From NCBI RefSeq assembly GCF_014764365.1, contig NZ_CP061718.1:186001-250000 (forward strand): a stretch of DNA of 64,000 bases, written 5' to 3'. The position numbers and the translations under genes were made by a program. This document shows, piece after piece, positions 26,325-34,045 of the stretch. Position 1 is the stretch's first letter, and every line of letters begins with the position of its first letter. Under the pieces are notes generated by a model, which saw only the letters and a list, made by a program, of their open reading frames with translations, did not search any database and was not told where the DNA came from. Source of the stretch: Roseococcus microcysteis. GTDB lineage: Bacteria; Pseudomonadota; Alphaproteobacteria; Acetobacterales; Acetobacteraceae.

Positions 26325-27320
26325 TTATCCCATCTGCAAATCCATCCCCGAGGTGATCTCGATCCAGCGCGACCGCACCCGCTCGATCGCCGCGCCGAAC
26401 TCCTGGGGCCCGAGCCAGATCGGGTCCGTGTCCATCTGTCGTAGCCGCGCCTGCAGGGCCGGGCGCGCCATGGTCTCACGGAAGGCCTCGGCCAGGCGGG
26501 TATGGACGCGTTCCGGCAGGCGGGCCGGGGCCAGCATGCCCACGAAGCCGCTCCAGCCGCGGCCGATGTCATGCCCCTGCTCCACGAAGGTGGGCACATT
26601 GGGCAGCCCGCCCGCACGGGCATCACCCAGCGCCGCCAGCGGGACCATGGTGCCGCTCTCGATATGCGGGCGCATGGTGGTGAGGGAATTGATGCCGCAA
26701 TCCACCTCCTGCCCCAGATAGGCGGAGAGCATGGGCGCCTCGCCGCGATAGGCCACATGCGTCATGCCGAGGTTGAGCTGGTTGTTCAGCGCCAGCGCGA
26801 AGACATGCGCGCTGGACCCGGCGGCCCAGGAGCCGAGGTTGAGCCCCTGCCGACGCTGCGATCGCTCGCGCGCGAAGGTGATGAACTCCGCGAGGTTGCG
26901 GGGGCCAAGGGCCGCGCGGCTCATGAAGATCAGCGTGGTGGTGCCCATCTGGCCGATGGGCGTGAAGTCGCGCACCGCGTCATAGGGATGCTGCCGCAGC
27001 ACGACCGGGGACTGCACGAGCGAGGTGATGGTGAAGAGCAGCGTGTGCCCATCGGCCGGCGCGCGGGCCACCGCCTCGGCGCCGATCATGCCCGCCGCAC
27101 CCGAGCGGCTTTCCACCACGAAGGTGGCGCGCATGATCTCGCCCATCGTCTCGGTGACGAGGCGTGCCCAGACATCGGTGGCGCCGCCGGGCGGGAAGGG
27201 GACGATGACGCGGATGGGACGGTCGGGCTGCCAGGCGCCCTGGGCGAGGGCGGGTGCCGCGAGGGTTCCGGCACCAAGGGCCGAAGCCCCCGCAAGCGTG
27301 AGCACGCTGCGACGATTCAT
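26325..27320 (-). CDS. Bug-family tripartite tricarboxylate transporter substrate-binding protein
   Basis: Periplasmic receptor of 331 aa. It has a signal peptide (MNRRSVLTLAGASALGAG, cleavage after APALAQ), then the Bug hallmark RPIRVIVPFPPGGATDVWAR and the ligand-loop region VVESRSGAAGMIGAEAVA. Such receptors bind carboxylates and are far more numerous than TctA/TctB membrane genes. No TctAB partner is nearby. Proximity to the amino-acid operon, in a convergent orientation, does not show shared regulation. Confidence 0.92.
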   Translation of the reverse strand: MNRRSVLTLAGASALGAGTLAAPALAQGAWQPDRPIRVIVPFPPGGATDVWARLVTETMGEIMRATFVVESRSGAAGMIGAEAVARAPADGHTLLFTITSLVQSPVVLRQHPYDAVRDFTPIGQMGTTTLIFMSRAALGPRNLAEFITFARERSQRRQGLNLGSWAAGSSAHVFALALNNQLNLGMTHVAYRGEAPMLSAYLGQEVDCGINSLTTMRPHIESGTMVPLAALGDARAGGLPNVPTFVEQGHDIGRGWSGFVGMLAPARLPERVHTRLAEAFRETMARPALQARLRQMDTDPIWLGPQEFGAAIERVRSRWIEITSGMDLQMG

Positions 27321-27421
27321 GAGTGTTTTCCTCCCTTTGATGGAAGGAAGGTTAGGCAGCCAAAGCCAGGCTTGGGAAGAACCTAATGCGCGTGGAATGC
27401 ACTTCGGGCGGGAAGGCGGTG

Positions 27422-28084
27422 TTACCGCCGCGCCTCGGCGAGCTGCTGCGCCGTCAGGGGCGCATGCGCACGCTGGGCCGGGGCGGCGGGTGCCGCGGCC
27501 TGCGCGACCATGCTGCCGGCCGGGCGGTTGTGGATGAAGCCATGGGTCGGATAGACGCGGCCGAAGGCCTCCGCGCTGTGGCCGACCTGCACGCGCACGC
27601 GGGTCCAGTCATTGGCGTCCGAGACATCCATCACGCGCACGCCGCGCATGACGCTGCCGCTGCGGATGCCGGGGCCGCCCCAATTCGCGTGGTCGATCTC
27701 GATGACCCGGCTATCCACCACGCGCGAGACGACGGCCACATGGCCCATCCGCATGCCGCCCGAGGCGGGGAAGGAGAGGATGGAGCCACGCTCCGGCCGC
27801 TGGCCGCGGGCATAGCGCCCGGCGGCATTGTGCCACCAGTCGCGGCCATTGCCGCTGATGTCCATGCCGGTGACCTGGCGCGCATAGGGCACGCAGGAAA
27901 TGCCACGGGAGGTTGCGGCCCGCTGGCCCGAGGTGGTGCGGGCGGGGGCGGGGCGGGTTGCCGCGGGGCGGCTGGTGGCGGTCGGGTTGCGGGTTTCGGT
28001 GCGGGCGTCGCCGCGGGCGGCATAGGCATCAGGTGCCCAGCTCAGAGCCAGGCTCATCGCGAATATGGCGGCCACGTGGCGCAT
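27422..28084 (-). CDS. CHAP domain peptidoglycan amidase-like protein
   Basis: Secreted protein of 220 aa. ATG 28084 follows GGAGGG, and the signal peptide is MRHVAAIFAMSLALSWAP, with cleavage near AYAARG. A Thr/Ala/Pro-rich linker leads to a CHAP domain with the catalytic cysteine in ISCVPYARQVTGMDI and the histidine in RMGHVAVVSRVVD. CHAP enzymes hydrolyse peptidoglycan cross-links. A C-terminal alanine/proline-rich tail ends in LTAQQLAEARR. An 8-bp inverted repeat at 28125-28156 lies just upstream. Confidence 0.88.
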   Translation of the reverse strand: MRHVAAIFAMSLALSWAPDAYAARGDARTETRNPTATSRPAATRPAPARTTSGQRAATSRGISCVPYARQVTGMDISGNGRDWWHNAAGRYARGQRPERGSILSFPASGGMRMGHVAVVSRVVDSRVIEIDHANWGGPGIRSGSVMRGVRVMDVSDANDWTRVRVQVGHSAEAFGRVYPTHGFIHNRPAGSMVAQAAAPAAPAQRAHAPLTAQQLAEARR

Positions 28085-28124
28085 TCCGATCCCTCCTGGA
28101 CCGCGGCCGACGGATATCGTCGGT

Positions 28125-28156
28125 GCGTGCAAACCGGGTATGCGGTGGTTGCACGC
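28125..28156 (-). promoter_or_regulatory. 8-bp inverted repeat upstream of the CHAP gene
   Basis: GCGTGCAA (28125-28132) and TTGCACGC (28149-28156) are perfect arms 16 bases apart, 41 bases upstream of the CHAP start codon. The two half-sites lie about two helical turns apart, which fits a dimeric regulator. The binding protein is unknown. Confidence 0.45.
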
Positions 28157-28400
28157 GGGGCAACCCGATTGACCGATACATGGCGCAATGTGCCGTGATT
28201 CGTCGGATAGGGGGGTGGATAGGCCGCGAAATAAGGACGGATGTCCTAAGGGAGCCGGTGTTGGAGAATCATGCAACAGTGTTGCGGCCAAAAAGTCACA
28301 GTATAGAAAGTGTATAATCGCCGCGCCTTGGTGAGGAAGCCCTGCCCCAATCGTGCCTTATTTTAGCCCAAATTCATCAAGCTGAAATTAATCGCCGTCA

Positions 28401-28443
28401 GGGCGGGCCCACCCGCCCCGGTTGTAGTGACCAGCCGGGGCGG
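28401..28443 (-). terminator. Competing hairpins after the RidA gene
   Basis: CCGCCCCGG (28413-28421) pairs with CCGGGGCGG (28435-28443), 13 bases past the RidA stop. The left arm can instead pair with GGGCGGG (28401-28407) through CCCGCCC (28412-28418). No T-run follows on either strand. A transcript end is likely, but the mechanism is uncertain. Confidence 0.5.
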
Positions 28444-28455
28444 ATGAAGGCTTCG

Positions 28456-28806
28456 TTACTTGCAGGCCGTGACCATGATCTCGACCAGATGGCGCGGGCT
28501 CGCCATGTTCGCTTCCACGCAGGCGCGCGCGGGGCGGCCGGCACTGCCCAGCCACTCCACCCACACCTTGTTCATGGCGTCGCGGTCGCGGATGTCCTTC
28601 AGCCAGATCTGCGCCTGCAGAAGGCGGGTGTTGTCGGTGCCGTTCGCCTCCAGCATGGCGTCGATCTTGGCGACCACCTGGCGGGTCTGGCCCGTGATGT
28701 CCTGCGTCAGGTCATCGGCGGTCATGCCCGCGCAGAAAACGAAGTTGTGATACTCGACGGCGCTCGAGAGAATCTCGTTGCTGCCGGTGCGGTTGATCTT
28801 GCTCAT
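28456..28806 (-). CDS. RidA family protein
   Basis: Protein of 116 aa of the RidA/YjgF/UK114 superfamily, trimeric enzymes that deaminate reactive enamine or imine intermediates from PLP enzymes. AGMTADDLTQDITGQTRQV and the conserved arginine in RPARACVEANMASP match the family active site, although the segment VNNxxG-like is divergent. Single-gene transcript on the minus strand, divergent from the gene at 28939. Confidence 0.88.
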   Translation of the reverse strand: MSKINRTGSNEILSSAVEYHNFVFCAGMTADDLTQDITGQTRQVVAKIDAMLEANGTDNTRLLQAQIWLKDIRDRDAMNKVWVEWLGSAGRPARACVEANMASPRHLVEIMVTACK

Positions 28807-28938
28807 CGGGCGGGGGTCCTCCTGCCTGTGGTGACCCCCCGCGTGTAACCCGCCCGGCCGGGCGGCGGAAGGCAGGCCGCGCTTCCATCGTCCGTGCGAA
28901 GCCGTCTAGCGTCATGCAACCTGGGCGGGAGAAACCCC

Positions 28939-29592
28939 ATGACCGATCGTTCGGACTTCGTGCGCGACCCGGTGGAGTTCATGGGGCGACACATCGTGCG
29001 GTGCCAGTTCTTCGACTGGAACAACACGGTGGACATCAGCCAGAGCCGCGCCCACGTCATCACCATCAAGGAGATGCAGGGCCCGCCGATGGTGCTGAAC
29101 CGCCCGGGTGCCAAGGTGTTCTATCTGTCCAACGACGTGGCGGGATGCGCGCGCAACGAGATGCTGCCGATCTTCTGGCTGGGCTACCGGCAGAACAAGG
29201 TCACGCAGGGCACGCTCAACAACCAGTCGCGGGTGATGTTCACGGCGAACATGGATGGCTGCTCGCTGGGCGTCGGCTCCCAGGCGGGCGATGGGGGATG
29301 CCTCGTCATGCACGCGAACAAGGCGAGGGGCATGCCGAGCGGCGAAGCGCAGGCCTTGGCCCAGCATGGGCAGTTGCAACGGAAGTTCGACGGGCAGGAA
29401 TTCCACGTCGTGGAGCCGTCCACCTATCTCACGAACGAGGCCGACCCCGGCCGGTTCCTCGCCACCAATTTCGGCATCAACCGGGATGGCTGGTGGTTCT
29501 TCTACACCCACAGCTGGCGGCTGAAATCAGGCGGGATGGATGGCTTCTACCTGCATGGCGGCACGCGCGAGGCCATCTTCACCCTGGGATAG
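28939..29592 (+). CDS. Uncharacterised cytoplasmic protein with Cys-His motif; possible BLF1/CNF1-like deamidase fold
   Basis: Protein of 217 aa without signal peptide or TM segment, transcribed alone. I do not recognise a curated family. From memory, its centre resembles Burkholderia lethal factor 1: a hydrophobic strand and loop (FWLGYRQNKVTQGTL), then MFTANMDGCSLGVGS with C108, then CLVMHANKARG with H125. BLF1 and CNF1 toxins use an LSGC/GC-type cysteine followed by a histidine 12-20 residues later to deamidate glutamine. The spacing and strand pattern fit. The identity is a hypothesis. The C-terminal half is rich in aromatic residues (GWWFFYTHSWRLK). Confidence 0.6.
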   Translation: MTDRSDFVRDPVEFMGRHIVRCQFFDWNNTVDISQSRAHVITIKEMQGPPMVLNRPGAKVFYLSNDVAGCARNEMLPIFWLGYRQNKVTQGTLNNQSRVMFTANMDGCSLGVGSQAGDGGCLVMHANKARGMPSGEAQALAQHGQLQRKFDGQEFHVVEPSTYLTNEADPGRFLATNFGINRDGWWFFYTHSWRLKSGGMDGFYLHGGTREAIFTLG

Positions 29593-29622
29593 CGGGGCCG
29601 GGGCGCGCCCGGCCCCACGCCG

Positions 29623-30600
29623 TCACGCCACGGCGTAGGCGCTGCCCGAGGCCGCGGCGCCCATCATCGCCTCGAAGACGGCCACGCCATGGATGGCATC
29701 CGCCACCGGCAGCGGATAGGCCGGGCCGCCCGCCACGGCGGCGGCGAAGGCTTCCAGCTCCGCGGCCTCGATGTCGGTCACGGGGAAGTCGCGCACCCAT
29801 TCCTCATTCCCCTCGCGGGCGCGGAAGAAGAGTTGCTCATGCCCGCGCAACTCCACCAGCCCCTCGGTGCCGAACAGGGCCACGCGCCAGAAGCGCGGGC
29901 TCGCGGCGAGGGTCGCAAAGGTGAGGGTGGCGCCGCTCTCCAGCGTGGCCAGCATGGCGGTGGTGTCGTCAATGGTGGGCAGGACGCGGGCATGGCTCAG
30001 CACCCGCACGTCGCGGAAGCGGCCGGCCAGGTTGATGATCATGTCCACCATGTGGATGCCCATGCCGCCCATGCCGCCCAGCGGGCTCTCGGCGCGGTCC
30101 GCGCGCCAGGCGCCGGGCTTGTAGGCGAAGCCGCCCGGGCCGCTGAACTGCCCCTCCACATGCAGCAGCGTGCCGAGCTTGCCGCCCTCCAGCATGGACT
30201 TCATCTCGCCCACCGCGGGCAGGAAGCGGCGGTTGTGGCCCAGCGCCAGCACCACGCCGGCCTTGGCGCAGGCCTCCACGGCGGCCTCGGCGCTGGCCTT
30301 GGTGAGCGTGAAGGGCTTCTCCACGAAGACATGCTTGCCGGCGCGGGCGGCGGCGATGACCTGGTCGGCGTGCTGCGCGTGGGGGGTGGCCAGCACCACG
30401 GCCTTCACCTCCGGGTGGGCCAGCACCTGGTCGTATGTGTCGAGCAGCGTGATGCCCTTCTGCGCCGCATAGGCCTCCGCCTTGCTGCGCGTGCCCGTGC
30501 TGCCGGCCACGAAGCGGATGCCGGCGTCGTTGCGGCCCTGGACGCTGTCCACCAGCGTCTGGCCCCAGCGGCCCATTCCCACGATCGCGGCGTTCAGCAT
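29623..30600 (-). CDS. Gfo/Idh/MocA family oxidoreductase
   Basis: NAD(P)-dependent dehydrogenase of 325 aa, usually acting on sugars, inositols or their acids. N-terminal Rossmann fold: AAIVGMGRWGQTLVDSV. The catalytic-lysine motif is VFVEKPFTLTKASAEA, and the C-terminal sheet starts at PGGFAYKPGAWRAD. GGMGIHMVDMIINLAG carries the conserved histidine region. The gene is followed upstream on the same strand by an MFS transporter gene, 13 bases away, so the two may be co-transcribed. Confidence 0.92.
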   Translation of the reverse strand: MLNAAIVGMGRWGQTLVDSVQGRNDAGIRFVAGSTGTRSKAEAYAAQKGITLLDTYDQVLAHPEVKAVVLATPHAQHADQVIAAARAGKHVFVEKPFTLTKASAEAAVEACAKAGVVLALGHNRRFLPAVGEMKSMLEGGKLGTLLHVEGQFSGPGGFAYKPGAWRADRAESPLGGMGGMGIHMVDMIINLAGRFRDVRVLSHARVLPTIDDTTAMLATLESGATLTFATLAASPRFWRVALFGTEGLVELRGHEQLFFRAREGNEEWVRDFPVTDIEAAELEAFAAAVAGGPAYPLPVADAIHGVAVFEAMMGAAASGSAYAVA

Positions 30601-30613
30601 GGCGTGTCACTCC

Positions 30614-31918
30614 TCATTGCGGATTCTCGAGTTCTTTCGCCCAGGCGCGCATCCGTGTCACCGCCCAGATGCAGACCAGGAAAGCGAGCGCGGCCGCGAC
30701 CACCGTGGGCACGCGCATGCCGAACAATTCGCCGGCCGTGCCCAGGATCAGCGCGCCCAGCGCGGGACAGGCGCGGGTGATGAGGCCCCACAGCGCCAGC
30801 GTCCGCCCCCGCATGCGGGTCAGCGCGGCCGATTGGCACAGCGTCTGCACGGAAATCCCGTGCATGGTGGCGCAGGCGCCATAGAGTGCCCCGCACAGCA
30901 CCGCGAAGGCGAAGTTGCCGGTCGCCACAAAGGCCGCCGCCACGCCGGCCTGCAAGGTGACGCCCACCACGGCGAGCCGCGTCGTCCCCTCCAGCCGCCC
31001 GCGCGAGGCGACCCACAGCCCGCCCACCAGCGCGCCCACGCCGATGGAGGCCGTCAGCAGCGCGAGCCCCGGCGCCCCCTGGCCGAAGAGCCGGTCCACA
31101 TAGGGGGGCAGCACCTCCTGCACCCCGCGCAGCAGGATGGCGGTGATGCCGGCGAAGATCAGGATGGGGCCGATGCCCGGGTGGCTCGCGGCATAGCGCA
31201 TGCCCTCCACCGTCTCGGCCAGCAGGGAGGCCTCGGGCTTGTGGCCCTGGCGGTGGGCGGGGTCCACCCGCATGGTCAGCAGGCTGGCGGAGGCGATCGC
31301 ATAGGCCGCCATGTTGCACAGCAGGGCCGGCACCACGCCGCCAAACGCGATCATGGGCCCCGCCATGGCCGGCCCCAGGAAGCGCGCCACGTTGAAGGCC
31401 AGCGAATTGGCGGCGACCGCGGCCGGCAGGTCGGCGCGCGGCACCAGGCCTGGCATCAGCGCCTGGCGGGCGGGCTGGGCGAAGCTTGCCGCGATGCCGC
31501 CGATCACCTCGAAGACCAGCAGGATCTCGATGCCGATCTGCCCCGTGGCCACCAGCAGGGCGATGCAGCCGGCCTGCGCGCCGATGACGCCCTGGGCGAT
31601 CATGGTCAGGCGCACGCGGTCCATGCGGTCGGCCACGGCGCCCGCGATGGGGCTGAAGACGACCGCGGGTGCCAGGTCGCAGAAGGCCACCATGCCGACC
31701 CAGAAGGCGGAGCCCGTCAGCTCCCAGGCCAGCCACATGACGGCGATGCGGTGCATCCAGAGCCCGGTCCAGGCGGTGAGGCTGGCCGAGAAGAAGATGC
31801 GCGCGTCACGATGAGAGAGGGCGCGCCCGAGCGCGCCGAAGGCAGGCAGGGTCAGCGGCCCACCGGTGCGGGGGGTGGCGCGGCCGGCGCGGTGTCGCGC
31901 GTGTTGGCCCGCACGCAT
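30614..31918 (-). CDS. MFS transporter (EntS/MFS_3 type)
   Basis: Major-facilitator exporter of about 413-434 aa. Signature elements: WTGLWMHRIAVMWLAWELTG in TM1 and AGAVADRMDRVRLTM (loop 2-3 motif). Repeated hydrophobic helices run to the charged C-terminus AKELENPQ. The start is uncertain. ATG 31918 would overlap the upstream lipoprotein gene by 67 bases. A CTG at 31855 that overlaps that gene's TGA stop (CTGA) fits a coupled start better and gives LTLPAFGALGRAL. Substrate unknown. Confidence 0.85.
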   Translation of the reverse strand: MRAGQHARHRAGRATPRTGGPLTLPAFGALGRALSHRDARIFFSASLTAWTGLWMHRIAVMWLAWELTGSAFWVGMVAFCDLAPAVVFSPIAGAVADRMDRVRLTMIAQGVIGAQAGCIALLVATGQIGIEILLVFEVIGGIAASFAQPARQALMPGLVPRADLPAAVAANSLAFNVARFLGPAMAGPMIAFGGVVPALLCNMAAYAIASASLLTMRVDPAHRQGHKPEASLLAETVEGMRYAASHPGIGPILIFAGITAILLRGVQEVLPPYVDRLFGQGAPGLALLTASIGVGALVGGLWVASRGRLEGTTRLAVVGVTLQAGVAAAFVATGNFAFAVLCGALYGACATMHGISVQTLCQSAALTRMRGRTLALWGLITRACPALGALILGTAGELFGMRVPTVVAAALAFLVCIWAVTRMRAWAKELENPQ

Positions 31919-32205
31919 TCATCCACCATCTGCTCGAAGCGGTATTCGCGGCTGAGGCGGTCGATCGGCGCGCGGAAGGCCAGCGAGCCCGTGGTCTCGG
32001 AACCCAGGCGGCTGTTGCGCTCATCCTCGCGGATGAGCTGCCCGCGGTCCTGGCGGGTGATGACCGAGGCGGCCTGGCTGCGGCAGGCGGCCACCACCTC
32101 GGGGTTGCTGCTGCGCGCGCCGGGCGGGGGCGGCGGCGGCGCGAAGCCCTGGGCGCAGCCCGCGAGCAGCAATACGGGCAGGAGCAGGGCGGCGGCGCGG
32201 GGCAT
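31852..32205 (-). CDS. Small lipoprotein of unknown function
   Basis: Protein of 117 aa with a lipoprotein signal (ALLLPVLLLAGC) and a proline run (FAPPPPPPGA) after the lipidated cysteine. The mature part has two more cysteines (VVAACRSQ and MVDECVRAN) about 56 residues apart that could pair, then a proline/alanine-rich tail. No family recognised. It lies 14 bases after the gene ending at 32220 and precedes the MFS gene, all on the minus strand. Confidence 0.75.
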   Translation of the reverse strand: MPRAAALLLPVLLLAGCAQGFAPPPPPPGARSSNPEVVAACRSQAASVITRQDRGQLIREDERNSRLGSETTGSLAFRAPIDRLSREYRFEQMVDECVRANTRDTAPAAPPPAPVGR

Positions 32206-32219
32206 GTGCGGGGCTTTCG

Positions 32220-32711
32220 TCAGGCGGGCACGCGGGATGCGTCGGGTGGAAGGGTCCGCGACAGCATGGCACGCATCGCGCGATCCTCGAAACGGCCCGT
32301 GGCATCAATCGGCGCGCGGGCGGCGGCGGCGAGCAGAAGCGGGTGGAATTCCACGCCGCGCCGGCCGATGGCGAAGAAGCCGCGCAGCCATTCGGCCCGC
32401 CCCATGGCCTCCACCAGCGCCAGCAGGCGCAGGCAGAGCGCCACGCCCGCCAGCGAATCGAGCCCGGCATGGCGGTCCATGGCCTCGGCCCAGGCGGCGG
32501 CGTCGGGGTCGGTCAGGGCCATCTCGCGCCCATCGGCGAAGGCGAGCAGGCGGGGCGGCCCCCAATGCCCGGCCGAGGCGCCCTCGCGCGCCACCTCCCA
32601 GGCGATTTCCAGCGCGGCGGGCGGCACGGCGGGCAGTGCCGAGGCGGCCACCCCCAGCTCATGCCGGAGGGCGCCGGAGGGAAGGGCGGTGGTGCGGACC
32701 ATCTCTTCCAT
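32220..32711 (-). CDS. Conserved-looking protein of unknown function
   Basis: Protein of 163 aa, start MEEMVRTTALPSG at 32711. The frame is open far upstream, but that part is antisense to the amidase gene. The sequence is alanine- and leucine-rich with likely helices (LDSLAGVALCLRLLALVEAM and AEWLRGFFAIGRRG). It lacks a signal peptide and obvious catalytic motifs. It is divergent from the amidase gene with a 57-base gap. Function unknown. Confidence 0.6.
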   Translation of the reverse strand: MEEMVRTTALPSGALRHELGVAASALPAVPPAALEIAWEVAREGASAGHWGPPRLLAFADGREMALTDPDAAAWAEAMDRHAGLDSLAGVALCLRLLALVEAMGRAEWLRGFFAIGRRGVEFHPLLLAAAARAPIDATGRFEDRAMRAMLSRTLPPDASRVPA

Positions 32712-32768
32712 ATAGGGCTGCTCGGGGGATGGTTCACAGCCGGGGCCACACGCGATTACGCTGGGTTC

Positions 32769-34040
32769 ATGACCCACCCCGCCGAACTCTCCGCCACCGA
32801 CGCCGCTTCCCGCATCGCCGCCGGCACCCTCAAGGCCCGGGAGCTGGCGGAGGCCATGCTCGACGTCATCGCGCGGCGCGAGCCGGTGGTGCGGGCCTTC
32901 GCCCATCTGGATCCTGCCATGGTGCGGCGCCAGGCGGCGGCGGTGGATGCGGCGCCCAGCAAGGGGAAGCTGGCCGGCCTGTTCTTCGGGGTGAAGGACG
33001 TGCTCGACACCGCCGACCAGCCCTCGCAATACGGCTCGCCCATCTGGGCGGGGCACCGGCCGCGCACGGATGCGGCCTGCGTGGCGCTGGCGCGGCGGGC
33101 GGGGGCGGTCATCGCGGGCAAGACGGTGACGACGGAATTCGCCACGCGCTTCCCCGGCGCCACCACCAACCCGCACAATCCGAAGCACACGCCGGGCGGG
33201 TCCTCCCAGGGTTCGGCGGCGGGGGTGGGGGCGGGGATGCTGCATCTCGCTTTCGGCACGCAGACTGCGGGCTCCATCATCCGCCCGGCGGCCTTCTGCG
33301 GCGCGGTGGGCGTCAAGCCGAGCTACGGCACGCTGCACCGGGCGGGGATGAAGGTGATGAGCGAGAGCCTGGACACCATCGGCGTCATGGCGCGCAGCGT
33401 GGCCGATGCCGCGCTGGCCATGTCGGCGCTGACGGGGCTGGACCACGGCCCGGCCGAGGCGCCCCGCGCGCCGAAGCTCGCCCTCGTCATGGGCGCGACG
33501 GAGGAGGCCGGGCCCGAGACCGCGCCCCATATGGAACGCGTGGCCGAGGCCGCCCGCCGCGCGGGCGCGACCGTGACGCCCGTCACCCTGCCCGCCCTCT
33601 TCGACGCCGCCTTCGCCGCCCATGCCCATGTCATGCACATGGAAAGCGCCCAGGCCCTGGCCTGGGAAATTGACCACGCCCGCGCCCAGCTCAGCCCCGC
33701 CATGCGGACCAACATGGATTGGGCCATGGCCGAGCCGCCCGAAAAACTGCTGGAGGCCCGCGCCGCCTTCGCCGCCGCGCAGGCCGGTTTCGCGGACGCC
33801 ATCGCGGGGTATGACGCGGTGCTGACGCCCTCCGCTCCCGGCGAGGCGCCGGAGGGCATTGATTTCACCGGCACGCCCGTCTTCAACTCGCTCTGGACGC
33901 TGCTGCACACGCCCTGCGTCACCATTCCCGCCGGCACCGGGCCGCGCGGCCTGCCGCTGGGCGCGCAGATCGTCACCCCGCGCGGGCAGGACGCGGCGGC
34001 GCTGATGTGGGCCGAATGGCTCCGCCGGGCGCTGGGCTGA
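32769..34040 (+). CDS. Amidase signature family enzyme
   Basis: Amide hydrolase of 423 aa. The Ser-cisSer-Lys triad is visible: the lysine in FFGVKDVLDTAD, the cis-serine in TPGGSSQGSAAGVGAG and the nucleophile serine in GTQTAGSIIRPAAFCG. The C-terminal part (FNSLWTLLHTPCVTIP) shapes the substrate pocket. It heads a plus-strand set with a FAD monooxygenase (five bases downstream) and an NAD dehydrogenase. A catabolic cassette for an amide-bearing ring compound is plausible but unproven. Confidence 0.92.
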   Translation: MTHPAELSATDAASRIAAGTLKARELAEAMLDVIARREPVVRAFAHLDPAMVRRQAAAVDAAPSKGKLAGLFFGVKDVLDTADQPSQYGSPIWAGHRPRTDAACVALARRAGAVIAGKTVTTEFATRFPGATTNPHNPKHTPGGSSQGSAAGVGAGMLHLAFGTQTAGSIIRPAAFCGAVGVKPSYGTLHRAGMKVMSESLDTIGVMARSVADAALAMSALTGLDHGPAEAPRAPKLALVMGATEEAGPETAPHMERVAEAARRAGATVTPVTLPALFDAAFAAHAHVMHMESAQALAWEIDHARAQLSPAMRTNMDWAMAEPPEKLLEARAAFAAAQAGFADAIAGYDAVLTPSAPGEAPEGIDFTGTPVFNSLWTLLHTPCVTIPAGTGPRGLPLGAQIVTPRGQDAAALMWAEWLRRALG

Positions 34041-34045
34041 ACGCC

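Larger units (their letters stand above)
28085..28455. other. 371-bp intergenic region of lower GC
   Basis: Non-coding gap upstream of the CHAP gene and downstream of the RidA gene. The part 28220-28400 is much richer in A and T than its surroundings. It holds an operator-like repeat (28125-28156), a small 6-bp inverted repeat (28107-28123), a TATAAT at 28313-28318 without a suitable -35 element, and two competing hairpins (28401-28443). I see no open reading frame with a ribosome-binding site. Confidence 0.6.

Noticed and set aside
28282-28318. Sigma-70-like promoter with TATAAT at 28313
   Set aside because: The nearest TTGCGG is 25 bases upstream, too far for a -35 element, and no gene follows on the plus strand.
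32712-33908. Extension of the minus-strand gene at 32220
   Set aside because: It is antisense to the amidase gene, which has full catalytic motifs.
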